Positions 8,792 through 18,008 of a stretch of DNA of 64,000 nt are shown piece by piece. This DNA is from SHVO01 sp050246995. Its GTDB lineage: Bacteria; Pseudomonadota; Alphaproteobacteria; Rhodospirillales; Rhodospirillaceae. The stretch's first letter is position 1; the number at the start of each line of letters is the position of its first letter. A model generated the notes under the pieces. That model saw only the letters and a list, made by a program, of their open reading frames with translations, searched no databases and was not told where the DNA came from. The stretch is taken from the NCBI GenBank assembly GCA_050246995.1, contig JBFWVA010000009.1, positions 62,001 to 126,000 on the forward strand. The letters are read 5' to 3'. A program made the translations under genes and the position numbers.

Positions 8792-10306
8792 CTAAATGAT
8801 GCGAATCTGGGCCACGAGGCCCAGGTGATCGGCCAGGCGCTTGAGGCGCCTTTCGTAGGAGCCCGTGCGGAACAAGGGCTCGCCGCCGGGCACGCGCAGC
8901 ACCAACTTCTCACCGTCGATCTTCAGGGACGTCTTGCTCACCCAGCCGGGCGCGCCGGCGGACAGGGCGTATGCGAGGCGCATTGCCAGGCCCACCGTCT
9001 GGATACGCGCGATGCGGGATTCGGCCAGAAGCGCATGCGCTTGCTCGATGATCGGCGCCGTCGCTTCGGATTGGTAGCGGTAGTACATCACCAGGGCCAA
9101 AGCGGCGCGGTCTTCGTGCCCCAGTCCGAGGAACGGCAGTCTCAGTACGCGCAGGAATGCCTGCTCGGCGCGGTAGTCGGGATGTTCCGTCCACCACACA
9201 TCGCGCAGCAAGCACGCCGCGAGACGCAGTTTGCGTTGACGCGCGCTTTCATCCTTGAACAGGCCGCTCATCCATTTGAAGGACTCGTGGCCCGCTTCCG
9301 CGGAGCGCCCGGCGGACCGCGCCATTTCCTCGGCGAGACTAATGATCGGGTCCTGTTTGCGCACGCTCGCCGGCAGATCCTTGAAGAACTGCCCTTCACG
9401 CATACCGTAGATCGAAAACACCAGCGCGCGCGGCTTGACGACTTCGAGGAGTCGTTCAAGCACGGCGGCGCCGAGCGGCAATGTTGCGAGACGTGATTTT
9501 GACACGCCTTTGATCTGCTCGAGACTGCGCTGCGAAAGACGCGAGATCACGTCGAACAGCGAAATCGCCTGCTGGCGTTCCAGCGTGAAATTGTCGAGCA
9601 CATGCAAGGGATAGTTCATTTGCGCGATGCAGACTCGCGCGAGGGAACGCCATGCGCCGCCGACTGCATAGAGAGTCTGGTCGCGATGCTTGGTGACCCA
9701 CTTATGTTTGTCGAGCGCTTTGTCGATAAGCGTCAGCGCCTTGTCGCGGTCGCCTTCGGCGGCTTCGGACAGGCGCAGCAGACCGAGCGGCATGGTCGTA
9801 TGCTCGCTCATACGGCGGTTTCCGACTTTGACGAGTTCCAAACTACCGCCACCAAGATCGGCCACGATGCCTTCAGCGTCGGGAATTCCGCACAGGACAC
9901 CAAGCGCCGAACGCTCGGCTTCCTGTTTTCCGCTGAGGATCTGCACGTTGATCTTGGTCTTGCGCGCCAAGGCTTTCGCGAACGCCTTGCCGTCCGTCGC
10001 GTCGCGCACCGCCGCAGTCGCGAGCGCGTCGATGCTGCCGGCGCCAAGCGCGCGCGAGATTTTCACAAAGCGGCCCACGGTATCGAAGGCCATCTTCACG
10101 CCGTCGGAATTCAGCTTGCCGGTTTTCTCCAGCCCCTTGCCGAGCGCGCAGATCGCCTTTTCGTTGTGCAGCGGGATAGGCGTGCGCGTCTGGCCGTCAT
10201 AGACCACGAGACGCACGGAGTTCGAACCGATGTCGATCACGGCCACCGGTTTGCGGGGCCGTTTGCTTTCACCGCGCCGGGTTTTGGATGTGACTTTCCG
10301 GGCCAT
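8792..10306 (-). CDS. ppx: Exopolyphosphatase / guanosine pentaphosphate phosphohydrolase (Ppx/GppA)
   Basis: Removes terminal phosphate from polyphosphate and possibly converts pppGpp to ppGpp. The 504-residue protein has the ASKHA phosphate loop VIDIGSNSVRLVVYD after a basic N-terminal tail, and the second phosphate loop GIVADLGGGSLELV, followed by a helical C-terminal domain. ATG 10306 is preferred to an adjacent in-frame TTG. It lies 65 bp downstream of ppk on the same strand, so synthesis and breakdown of polyphosphate are probably co-expressed. Confidence 0.95.
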   Translation of the reverse strand: MARKVTSKTRRGESKRPRKPVAVIDIGSNSVRLVVYDGQTRTPIPLHNEKAICALGKGLEKTGKLNSDGVKMAFDTVGRFVKISRALGAGSIDALATAAVRDATDGKAFAKALARKTKINVQILSGKQEAERSALGVLCGIPDAEGIVADLGGGSLELVKVGNRRMSEHTTMPLGLLRLSEAAEGDRDKALTLIDKALDKHKWVTKHRDQTLYAVGGAWRSLARVCIAQMNYPLHVLDNFTLERQQAISLFDVISRLSQRSLEQIKGVSKSRLATLPLGAAVLERLLEVVKPRALVFSIYGMREGQFFKDLPASVRKQDPIISLAEEMARSAGRSAEAGHESFKWMSGLFKDESARQRKLRLAACLLRDVWWTEHPDYRAEQAFLRVLRLPFLGLGHEDRAALALVMYYRYQSEATAPIIEQAHALLAESRIARIQTVGLAMRLAYALSAGAPGWVSKTSLKIDGEKLVLRVPGGEPLFRTGSYERRLKRLADHLGLVAQIRII

Positions 10307-10371
10307 CAACTACGAAAAAACATTGGAAATGGCGGCCGGGCGGCCACCGTCATGCCCGTTTGATATCAGAG

Positions 10372-12555
10372 TTACCGGCGGCTGGGAACCAGCTTGGGAA
10401 GGCGCTTCTTGGCGCGTTCCAGAGCGCTGCCCTGGCCCGACAGACTCGGGTTCGTCATGAAATACTCATGCGCCGAGAAGGGCCGTTCGCCGGCCTGCTC
10501 GCGGACATAACGCCCATCCGGCTGCAGCACCCAACTTTGTTCGTTGTCGTTCATGTTCGCGACCATGATCTGGTCCAGCACCTGCTGATGCACGGTCGGA
10601 TTCTCGATCGGCACGAAGCTTTCGACGCGCGCAACCAGGTTGCGCGGCATCCAGTCGGCCGAGGAGATGAACACCTTGGCGTGCTGTGACGGCATCTCGT
10701 GACCGTTGCCGACACACATGATGCGCGAGTGTTCCAGGAAACGCCCGACGATGCTCTTCACGCGGATATTTTCGGAAAGGCCGCTCACGCCCGGCCGCAG
10801 GCCGCAAATGCCGCGGATGACGAGGTCGATCTTCACGCCGGCCTGCGAGGCACGGTACAGCGCGTCGATGATGTCGGGATCGACCAGCGAATTCATCTTC
10901 GCCCAGATCGTGCCGGGACGCCCCTGCTTCACGTGCTCGATTTCGTCGGCGATCAGTTTCATGATCCGCTCACGCAGGCCCAGCGGCGCGATGGACAGCT
11001 TTTCCAGCGCGTCCGGTTGCGCATACCCCGTCATGTAGTTGAAGACGCGGCCCGCATCGCGCCCGAGCGCCGGGTCCGACGTAAAGTAGGACAGGTCGGT
11101 GTAGATCTTCGCCGTCACCGGATGATAGTTGCCCGTGCCGAAGTGCACATAGGTCCGCGTCTCGTTGCCCTCGCGGCGCACGACCAGCGAGATCTTGGCG
11201 TGCGTCTTGAGGTTCACGAAGCCGAACACCACGTTTGCGCCCGCGCGCTCCAAATCGCGCGCCCAGCGGATATTCGCTTCTTCGTCGAAACGCGCCTTCA
11301 GCTCCACCATCGCCGTGACGGATTTCCCGGCTTCGGCGGCTTCCACCAGCGCCTTCACGATCGGGCTGTCCTTACTGGTACGGTACAGCGTCTGCTTGAT
11401 CGAAACGACGTTGGGGTCGCGCGCGGCCTGGCGCAGGAACTGCACCACCACGTCGAAAGATTCGAACGGGTGATGGACCACAATGTCCTTCTGGCGGATG
11501 GCGGCGAAACAATCGCCGTCGAAATCACGCACCCGCTCCGGAAAGCGCGCGTTGTACGGTGGGAACAGGAGGTCCGGCCGCTCGTCGATGATGAGCTGCT
11601 TAAGATCGGTCTGCCCGATCATGCCATCGATCTTGAAACTGTCGGCCGGCGAGACTTCAAGCTCGTCGCAGATCACCTTGACCTGATCGTTGGGCATGTC
11701 GCCGGCGAGAGCGAGCCGGATGCACGTCCCGCGGCGGCGGCGCTTCAACGCGCTTTCGAAACTCGTCACCAAGTCCTGGGCTTCTTCGTCGACTTCCATT
11801 TCAGAATCGCGGATGACACGGAAGTGGCCGGTCTGCAGCACCCGGAAGCCCGGGAACAGCGCGTCCAGGAACATCGTCACGACGTCCTCGACGAGGATGA
11901 ATCGCACCGCGCCGCCCTTGAGGCGCACGAAACGCTGCACCTGCGTCGGGATCGGCACCAGCGCGCGCATCACTTCGCCATCGCTGATACGGGCAAGTTG
12001 CAGCACCAGGGCATGACCCAGGTTTGGGATGAACGGGAACGGATGCGCCGGATCGACCGCCAGCGGGGTGAACACCGGAAAGATGTGCTCCAGGAAACGC
12101 GCTTCCAGTTCGCGCCGGTCCTCGTCGGAAAGATCATCAGGCCCAACCACGAAAATCTGGTTCTCGGCCAGCAGCGCCTTCAGTTCGATCCACGCCTCGT
12201 CCTGTTGCTTGAACAGGTGGCGCACTTCGTCGTTGATCACGTCGAGCTGTTCGCGCGGTGAAAGGCCGTCGGCCGACGGCAGCGCAATGCCTGCGTTCAC
12301 CTGGCCTTTGAGGCCGGCGACGCGCACCATGTAGAACTCATCGAGGTTCGACGCGGAGATCGACAGGAACCGCACCCGCTCGAGCACGGGGTGGCGCGGA
12401 TTACGCGCCTCTTCCAAGACGCGTGTATTGAAGGCCAGCCAGGACAGCTCCCGATTGATGAAGCGCTCGCGCGGCGAGAACGAGTCCACCGCCGGCGCCT
12501 TGGCGCGCGCGCTGCGGGATCGGTTCTGCTCTGGTGCGGGTTCGGCGGGGTTCAT
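10372..12555 (-). CDS. ppk1: Polyphosphate kinase 1
   Basis: Reversibly transfers the gamma phosphate of ATP to polyphosphate. About 727 residues with the four PPK1 domains: N-terminal helical part (FINRELSWLAFNTRVLEEA), head domain, and two PLD-like C-terminal domains. The phospho-acceptor His lies in the conserved NLKTHAKISLVVRRE segment, and FGTGNYHPVTAKIYTDLS is a family signature. ATG 12555 is favoured; an ATG at 12591 adds 12 residues and neither has a good ribosome site. ppx follows on the same strand. Confidence 0.96.
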   Translation of the reverse strand: MNPAEPAPEQNRSRSARAKAPAVDSFSPRERFINRELSWLAFNTRVLEEARNPRHPVLERVRFLSISASNLDEFYMVRVAGLKGQVNAGIALPSADGLSPREQLDVINDEVRHLFKQQDEAWIELKALLAENQIFVVGPDDLSDEDRRELEARFLEHIFPVFTPLAVDPAHPFPFIPNLGHALVLQLARISDGEVMRALVPIPTQVQRFVRLKGGAVRFILVEDVVTMFLDALFPGFRVLQTGHFRVIRDSEMEVDEEAQDLVTSFESALKRRRRGTCIRLALAGDMPNDQVKVICDELEVSPADSFKIDGMIGQTDLKQLIIDERPDLLFPPYNARFPERVRDFDGDCFAAIRQKDIVVHHPFESFDVVVQFLRQAARDPNVVSIKQTLYRTSKDSPIVKALVEAAEAGKSVTAMVELKARFDEEANIRWARDLERAGANVVFGFVNLKTHAKISLVVRREGNETRTYVHFGTGNYHPVTAKIYTDLSYFTSDPALGRDAGRVFNYMTGYAQPDALEKLSIAPLGLRERIMKLIADEIEHVKQGRPGTIWAKMNSLVDPDIIDALYRASQAGVKIDLVIRGICGLRPGVSGLSENIRVKSIVGRFLEHSRIMCVGNGHEMPSQHAKVFISSADWMPRNLVARVESFVPIENPTVHQQVLDQIMVANMNDNEQSWVLQPDGRYVREQAGERPFSAHEYFMTNPSLSGQGSALERAKKRLPKLVPSRR

Positions 12556-12624
12556 AAAAGTGCAATGATTTAAGGCTATTAAGGGTATCATGCGCCCATC
12601 CGCCTATCAAATGAAACGCCGTAA

Positions 12625-13209
12625 ATGAAAATCGTCCACCTGTTACGTCACGCCAAGTCCGACTGGGGCGATCTTTCGCTTTCGGATCATGAGCGCCCGC
12701 TCAATAAGCGCGGCATCGAAGCGGCTAAAGCCATGGGCAGGCGCCTGGCCGCCGAAGACTTTCAGGTCGACGCCGTGTTTTGCTCCACCGCCCGGCGCGC
12801 GCGCGAAACGCTGGAGCTTCTCGGCCGCCCCTTTCGCAAGGTGCCCGCTGTTTTCACCGATACGCTCTATATGGTGTCCGAACAGGACCTGTTCGATTTC
12901 ATCAAGCGCGCGCCCGAGACTGCGCAGTCCATTTTGATTGTCGGTCACAATCCAACGACGCAAGACGCTGCGCTCGCGCTCATCGGACGCGCCGCGCCGG
13001 GCCAGGCGCAGGCGCTCGCGAAGCTGAAGGAAAAATATCCGACCTGCGCGCTCACATCGATCCGCTTCAACGCGGCGACGGCGTGGCGCAATGTGGCGCC
13101 GGGAACGGGAACGCTCGCGGGTTTCCTGCGCCCGCGCGATCTGGCGCATACGCCGCCCGCGAAGAAAGCCGCTCAGAAAAAGAAAACTAAACGCTCTCCT
13201 CGCCGATGA
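12625..13209 (+). CDS. SixA-type histidine phosphatase
   Basis: Phosphoglycerate-mutase-fold phosphatase, 194 residues. The catalytic motif is LLRHAKSDW (RHA rather than RHG, as in SixA proteins) near the N-terminus, with the second catalytic His in VGHNPTTQDA. SixA removes phosphate from phosphohistidine in phosphorelay or PTS proteins; the target here is unknown. The C-terminus is a Lys-rich tail. It is divergent from ppk1 and overlaps the convergent hdaA gene by 23 bp. Confidence 0.87.
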   Translation: MKIVHLLRHAKSDWGDLSLSDHERPLNKRGIEAAKAMGRRLAAEDFQVDAVFCSTARRARETLELLGRPFRKVPAVFTDTLYMVSEQDLFDFIKRAPETAQSILIVGHNPTTQDAALALIGRAAPGQAQALAKLKEKYPTCALTSIRFNAATAWRNVAPGTGTLAGFLRPRDLAHTPPAKKAAQKKKTKRSPRR

Positions 13210-13867
13210 TCGTTTTCATCAGGGGGATAGTGATGGGCCTCTTACCGGCAAGCGATTCCTTATCGGCGGTCGCGACCAGTTTGCGCGCGGCGGCGAAGCT
13301 GCGGTCGATGCGGCGCAGGACATAAGCGATCACATCCGGCGCGACGCCCAGTTGGCGGTCGCTGAACAGCTTCACCAGCACCGCCTCCATCATCGCATCG
13401 TCCGGCGGCGCGATCGGCACGGCGGGAATGGACGACAGTCGCGACTTCAGATCGGCGAGTTCGGTTGCCCAGCGCGCCGGCGGCTCGCGTCCGGTCAGCA
13501 GCAGGGCGCCGTTGCTCTCGCGCACGCCGTTGAACAGATGGAACAGCGCACGCTCGTCGCACGCATCGCCCTCTTCGACCAGGAACGCCTTGTATTTGCC
13601 AAGCAGCGCACCGACCGCATCCGTCGTCAGATCCGGCGCGGCGATTGCGACAGCCTGCGCGCGCAGGGCGAACACCTGCGCGAGGTGTGACTTGCCGCAC
13701 CCCGCCGGGCCAAACAGCGCGAGTACATGACCCGGCCATGCGGGCCAGCGGTCGATCCATTCCACGGCGTCTTGGTTTCCCGGCGCGACCAGAAAATCTT
13801 CGCGCCCGAACGCCGGCCGGTGGCCGAGATCGAGCGCAAGCTGGGTGGCCGTCCGCGCCTCACTCAT
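13187..13867 (-). CDS. hdaA: HdaA, DnaA-related regulator of replication initiation
   Basis: Promotes regulatory inactivation of DnaA with the sliding clamp after initiation. The 226-residue protein has a DnaA-like AAA+ core with a Walker A variant (FGPAGCGKSHL), and a clamp-binding-like motif near the N-terminus (QLALDLGH), as in HdaA of Caulobacter. The DnaA DNA-binding domain is absent. Start ATG 13867 is preferred to a GTG at 13876. It follows the DUF2066 gene closely, a pairing common in this class. Confidence 0.88.
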   Translation of the reverse strand: MSEARTATQLALDLGHRPAFGREDFLVAPGNQDAVEWIDRWPAWPGHVLALFGPAGCGKSHLAQVFALRAQAVAIAAPDLTTDAVGALLGKYKAFLVEEGDACDERALFHLFNGVRESNGALLLTGREPPARWATELADLKSRLSSIPAVPIAPPDDAMMEAVLVKLFSDRQLGVAPDVIAYVLRRIDRSFAAARKLVATADKESLAGKRPITIPLMKTIIGEESV

Positions 13868-13883
13868 GCGGAACACGGGTATT

Positions 13884-15095
13884 TCACGGGGGTGTGCCTT
13901 CGGCCGCGGCGCCCGGCTGGGTCCCCGGTTGATTTAACGCACGGCGCGCCGCGCCCGCATTCTCCAGTACCCAAACGCCGTTCTGCTGCGTGAAGGCTAG
14001 ATTGTGCTGGCCCATGGCGAGGCGAAGCTGATCCTCGGCGCCCGCGTAGTGGATGGTGATCTGCACGCGGTCGCGCGTCATCGCCTGTACGTCCACCTGA
14101 TCGACCAGCGCGACGTTGCCCAGCCGATTGCGGATGCTCAGCCATTCCTTCAGGTCCGTCACCGGCACCAGCGCGGTCATCTGGCTCTTCACGCCGAACG
14201 ACACGCGGTTACGGCGGCGCCAGCTGTCGGCGGCCGCGCTCACGGCCGTGGTCACCGCGCCCGCGATGACTTCCGGTGCGGCTTGCCCCGGCGCGCCCGA
14301 ATGCGTGACAGCGGTTTCCACCGGCGGCATGTCGGCGCGGATCTCGCTGATCTCCATGCTGATGGGTCCGTTGCCGTCGATGGTGGCGACCACGACCAGC
14401 GCGCCGCCGGCCTGATAACGCTCGGCGAGTTGCAGCAGAGGACCTGCGTTTTTCGAGGTGGCGGCTGCCGCCGTCACTTGCGCGTTGTCCTGCGCGTCGC
14501 CCGTCGGAACGATCAGCGGCAAGAGACCGCCATCGGGTTCCGAGCGCAGCCACGTATCATGCCACACGCTGCCCCATAGGCTGGCGTTGCCGCCCGTCAC
14601 CATCACGGGCACGACCACCAGAGGCCCGCTCAAGGTCTCAGTGAAGGGAACGCCCGCGTTGCGCAGAAGTTGGCGGATGGCGTTTGGATTGAAGCGCACC
14701 GTAAGCTCGGCGAGATAACGCACCGCCGAGCTGCGCTCATTGGCGATGGAGAACTCGCGTACCATCTCGATGATCTGTTCGGCGCTCTGCTGCGGCACGT
14801 GCGCGAGATCGTCGCGCGCCACGATGCGCTCCAGGATGCGGCGAAAGCCAAGCACGCGGCCCTGCGTCAGGCCACGGTCGCGAGCCTCGCCCACGCTGCC
14901 CGCCGTCACGTCCACGGGCACCGATTCGGCTACGAAAACGTCCGTCACCCGGCGCGGCGGGACCGCCGCCGCCTGGGCAAAGGCGCGTCCGGACAGCAAA
15001 GAAACGCTGATCGGAAGGGCCGAAACAGCCCCTGCTACGGCCATTGCAAAGCGGCGTCGATTAAGTATGTTGGCCCTCACAACGGCACCTGCCAT
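13884..15095 (-). CDS. DUF2066-domain exported protein with Tat-like signal
   Basis: Function unknown. The 403-residue protein opens with a twin-arginine-like signal (RRRF before a hydrophobic stretch ending AFAQA), so export in folded form is possible, though a Sec signal cannot be excluded. The conserved DUF2066 region follows (RVTDVFVAESVPVDVTA, then GRVLGFRRILERIV). ATG 15095 is used; an in-frame TTG at 15107 is less likely. It lies a few bases before hdaA on the same strand and is divergent from purM, a frequent alphaproteobacterial arrangement. Confidence 0.8.
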   Translation of the reverse strand: MAGAVVRANILNRRRFAMAVAGAVSALPISVSLLSGRAFAQAAAVPPRRVTDVFVAESVPVDVTAGSVGEARDRGLTQGRVLGFRRILERIVARDDLAHVPQQSAEQIIEMVREFSIANERSSAVRYLAELTVRFNPNAIRQLLRNAGVPFTETLSGPLVVVPVMVTGGNASLWGSVWHDTWLRSEPDGGLLPLIVPTGDAQDNAQVTAAAATSKNAGPLLQLAERYQAGGALVVVATIDGNGPISMEISEIRADMPPVETAVTHSGAPGQAAPEVIAGAVTTAVSAAADSWRRRNRVSFGVKSQMTALVPVTDLKEWLSIRNRLGNVALVDQVDVQAMTRDRVQITIHYAGAEDQLRLAMGQHNLAFTQQNGVWVLENAGAARRALNQPGTQPGAAAEGTPP

Positions 15096-15170
15096 AACCT
15101 GTTTCAAATAAAGATAATTCGCCCGCAGCGTGAACGCGCGCGGGCGTCCTTAGGGTCGAATTTAGCATTC

Positions 15171-16232
15171 ATGAAGAACGGTTTAACCTACAAAGACGCC
15201 GGGGTCGATATCGACGCCGGTAACGCTCTCGTGGAAGCCATCAAGCCGTTGGCCAAGGCTACGTCGCGCTTGGGCTCCGATGCCTCACTCGGCGGCTTCG
15301 GCGCGTTCTTCGATCTCAAGGCCGCCGGTTTCAAGGATCCGGTCCTCGTCGCCACCACCGACGGCGTCGGCACCAAACTCCTTGTCGCCCAGGCCGCGGG
15401 CAAGCACCGCACCATTGGAATTGATCTCGTCGCCATGTCCGTGAACGACCTCGTCGTGCAGGGGGCCGAACCGCTCCTGTTCCTCGACTACTTCGCCACC
15501 GGCAAGCTCGATGTCGCCTCCGCGCGCGAAGTCATCGCGGGCATCGCTGAAGGCTGCAAGATCGCCGGCTGCGCGCTCGTGGGTGGTGAAACCGCCGAAA
15601 TGCCCGGCATGTATGCTCCGGGCCATTACGACCTCGCCGGCTTCGCCGTTGGCGCCGTCGAACGCGAACAGGCCCTCACGGGCGCGACCGTCAATCCGGG
15701 TGACATCATTCTTGGCCTTGCCTCGTCGGGCTTCCACTCGAATGGATATTCACTTGTGCGCCGCGTCGTTGAGAAAAGCGGCCTCGGCTACGACAGCCCA
15801 GCCCCGTTCGCGCGCATCGGCACGCTGGCGGATTCCCTGCTCACGCCGACCCGCATTTATGTGAAGAGCTGCCTCGCCGCCATCCGCGCCGGCCACATCA
15901 AGGCCCTCGCCCACATCACCGGTGGCGGTTTCGTCGATAACGTGCCGCGCGTTCTACCGGACGGCGTCGGCGCCGACATCGACGCAGGCGCCATCTCGCT
16001 GCCGCCGATGATGAAGTGGATCGCCAAACAGGGCGGCATTGAAAGCGCCGAACTCGCCCGCACTTTCAACTGCGGTGTCGGCATGGTCGTGGTCGTTTCG
16101 CCCGAGAAAGCTGAAGAAGCTACGAAGCTTCTCACCAGCCACGGCGAAACCGTCATGCGTATCGGCATCGTCGTCAGCCGTGACGCCGAGCCGCGCGTGA
16201 AGATGCTGAATCTGGACCGCTGGCTGGATTAG
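15171..16232 (+). CDS. purM: Phosphoribosylformylglycinamidine cyclo-ligase (AIR synthetase)
   Basis: Fifth step of purine synthesis: closes FGAM to aminoimidazole ribotide with ATP. 353 residues; diagnostic segments are LTYKDAGVDIDAGN at the N-terminus, DGVGTKLL, the nucleotide region MSVNDLVVQGAEPLLFLDY, GGETAEMPGMY and HITGGGFVDNVPR. ATG 15171 is the expected start; an open extension upstream runs antisense over the DUF2066 gene and is not coding. purN lies beyond a palindromic repeat on the opposite strand. Confidence 0.97.
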   Translation: MKNGLTYKDAGVDIDAGNALVEAIKPLAKATSRLGSDASLGGFGAFFDLKAAGFKDPVLVATTDGVGTKLLVAQAAGKHRTIGIDLVAMSVNDLVVQGAEPLLFLDYFATGKLDVASAREVIAGIAEGCKIAGCALVGGETAEMPGMYAPGHYDLAGFAVGAVEREQALTGATVNPGDIILGLASSGFHSNGYSLVRRVVEKSGLGYDSPAPFARIGTLADSLLTPTRIYVKSCLAAIRAGHIKALAHITGGGFVDNVPRVLPDGVGADIDAGAISLPPMMKWIAKQGGIESAELARTFNCGVGMVVVVSPEKAEEATKLLTSHGETVMRIGIVVSRDAEPRVKMLNLDRWLD

Positions 16233-16244
16233 CCCACAACGCTC

Positions 16245-16344
16245 CGTCATCCTTGCGGCGAAGCCGCGAGGATCCAGGGGTGTTTTGTTTTTAAACCAAA
16301 TACGAAAAACCCCTGGGTCCCCGGCGCTATGCGCCAAGGACGAC
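16245..16344. repeat. REP-like composite palindromic element, copy 1
   Basis: Sits between the convergent purM and purN genes. It begins GTCATCCTTGCGGCGAAGCC and reads on into AGGATCCAGGGGTGTTTTG, and its right half is roughly the inverse (ACCCCTGGGTCC to AAGGACGAC). Each half contains a small hairpin. The left half recurs almost base for base at 26782. Long paired arms may also end both transcripts. Confidence 0.8.
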
Positions 16345-16350
16345 AGAGCA

Positions 16351-16974
16351 TTACGCGAGCCGATCCAGGTCGATCTCGCCCGAGATGATTTTCCGCAAGA
16401 CTTCCGGATAAAGCGTCTGCTCGCGCGCCTGCACGCGCGCGGCCAGCGTTTGCACTGTGTCGCCCGGCTCCACGGGCACAGCGGCCTGCATCACCAGCGG
16501 GCCATGGTCGTATTCGCCGTCGACGACATGGATGGTCGCGCCGGTCTCCCGCTCAGCGGCTTTCAGCACAGCCTCATGCACGAAAGCGCCGTACATGCCC
16601 TGGCCGCCGAACTTCGGCAGCAAGGCGGGATGAACGTTGAGGATGCGCCGGTGATAAGCCTTCAAAGTCGCCGGGCCCAGCTTGCGCATATAGCCCGCCA
16701 GCACGACGAGGTCCGCGCCGTGGCTTTTCAGCGCTTCGGCTATCGCGGCGTCTGTCGCGTCGTCCGATCCGGTGACCTTGGCGCTGAGGTGCGCCCACGG
16801 CACGTTGTTCTCGCGCGCCCAGGCGATGGCGGTGCTGTCGCGATTATTGGAAATGAGAATAGCGGGGTCGGCGTTGAGAGCGCCGGCGCGCATCGCCGCG
16901 ACGATGACGCGCATGTTCGTCCCGTTGTGGGACGCGAGGAAACCGATACGCGGACGGGCGGGCATCATGGTCAT
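16351..16974 (-). CDS. purN: Phosphoribosylglycinamide formyltransferase
   Basis: Third step of purine synthesis: transfers a formyl group from 10-formyl-THF to GAR. 207 residues, with the N-terminal fold start (RIGFLASHNGTNMRVIV), catalytic segment LNVHPALLPKFGGQGMYG, the invariant His in GATIHVVDGEYDHGP, and the downstream catalytic Asp region. One deviation: the usual SGxGSN near the N-terminus reads SHNGTN. It is convergent with purM, not in one operon with it. Confidence 0.96.
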   Translation of the reverse strand: MTMMPARPRIGFLASHNGTNMRVIVAAMRAGALNADPAILISNNRDSTAIAWARENNVPWAHLSAKVTGSDDATDAAIAEALKSHGADLVVLAGYMRKLGPATLKAYHRRILNVHPALLPKFGGQGMYGAFVHEAVLKAAERETGATIHVVDGEYDHGPLVMQAAVPVEPGDTVQTLAARVQAREQTLYPEVLRKIISGEIDLDRLA

Positions 16975-16997
16975 GAGGCCCGCCCGCGCTGCGTTCG

Positions 16998-17420
16998 TTA
17001 GCCGACGATTTCAATGCCGGAGAAGAAGAACGCGATTTCGATAGCCGCATTTTCCGGCGAGTCAGAACCATGCACCGAATTGGCTTCGATCGATTCCGCG
17101 TGGACCTTGCGGATCGTGCCTTCGGCGGCGTTCGCCGGGTTGGTCGCGCCCATGATCTCACGATTGCGCGCCACGGCGTTTTCACCTTCGAGGACCTGAG
17201 CGACGATCGGGCCCGAGATCATGAAGTTGCACAGGTCGTTGAAGAACGGACGCTCCTTGTGGACGCCGTAGAAAGCTTCCGCCTGAGCGCGGGAGAGTTG
17301 CATGCGCTTCTGCGCGACGATGCGCAGACCGCCCTTTTCCAGCATGGCGTTGATGGCGCCGGTCAGATTGCGGCGGGTGGCGTCGGGCTTAATGATCGAA
17401 AAGGTGCGTTGATTAGCCAT
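16998..17420 (-). CDS. ndk: Nucleoside diphosphate kinase
   Basis: Transfers the gamma phosphate between nucleoside tri- and diphosphates through a phosphohistidine. 140 residues, the standard length. It opens with RTFSIIKPDATRRN and has NPANAAEGTIRKV; the expected active-site His is in the NSVHGSDSPENA segment near the C-terminus. It is 23 bp upstream of purN on the same strand, so the two nucleotide genes may be co-transcribed. Confidence 0.97.
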   Translation of the reverse strand: MANQRTFSIIKPDATRRNLTGAINAMLEKGGLRIVAQKRMQLSRAQAEAFYGVHKERPFFNDLCNFMISGPIVAQVLEGENAVARNREIMGATNPANAAEGTIRKVHAESIEANSVHGSDSPENAAIEIAFFFSGIEIVG

Positions 17421-17541
17421 GACTTACGTCTCGCTCCGGAATGAGGTGGTAAAGGAAATAGACCCAAATTTGCGCGGTTTATAGACAAGTGCGCCCTGCG
17501 GCGCAACCGGGCAGGGTGAAACCCGGCGGTCGTGCGGTGGC

Positions 17542-17958
17542 CTAGTTTAGGGGGCCTTTTTCCTCGGTTTTCAGGGTCGCGGGGTCGATCTGCGCCCCGC
17601 CGGCCTGGTGGTGCACCATCAGCCAAACGGAACCGCTGCGCACGAAAACGTTGGTCGCCGCCAGGAATTGCGCGCCCGCGCCGATCCGGATCTGCTCGAT
17701 ACATGTCACCAGCGCGACATCGCCCAGCAGCTGAACGGTCTCGCCATGGCTCGATATCGTGAGCACTTCCGGGTTGCTGAGGATTGCGCTCCAGCTTCGC
17801 ATTACGGCGGCGCGGCCGCTGAGCGCCGGCCGTCCGGGATGGATGCAGCTGATCGGCGCATCTTTCGCCCACACCGTCTCCATCGCTGTCACGTCGCGCG
17901 TGGCGAACGCGGCGTAAAACGCCGCATTGGCAAACAGGATGGCGTCATGTTCGGACAT
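17542..17958 (-). CDS. NTF2-like (SnoaL/DUF4440-type) small protein
   Basis: A 138-residue protein of the cone-shaped NTF2-like fold: N-terminal helices with WAKDAPISCIHPGRPALSGRAAVMRSW, then beta strands ending in WLMVHHQAGG. It closely resembles soluble alphaproteobacterial nuclear-transport-factor-2-like proteins of unknown function. No signal peptide or catalytic residue set is obvious. It is divergent from the carboxylesterase gene, 50 bp away. Confidence 0.75.
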   Translation of the reverse strand: MSEHDAILFANAAFYAAFATRDVTAMETVWAKDAPISCIHPGRPALSGRAAVMRSWSAILSNPEVLTISSHGETVQLLGDVALVTCIEQIRIGAGAQFLAATNVFVRSGSVWLMVHHQAGGAQIDPATLKTEEKGPLN

Positions 17959-18008
17959 CGGCTACAGCATAAGACTGTTTTACAGCGCGAGGATAGCACG
18001 AGGTCGTA

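Noticed and set aside
10699..12261. A 520-codon open frame antisense to ppk1
   Set aside because: It is the reverse shadow of a well-identified gene in GC-rich DNA; its product is His/Arg/Asp-rich with no domain and no ribosome site.
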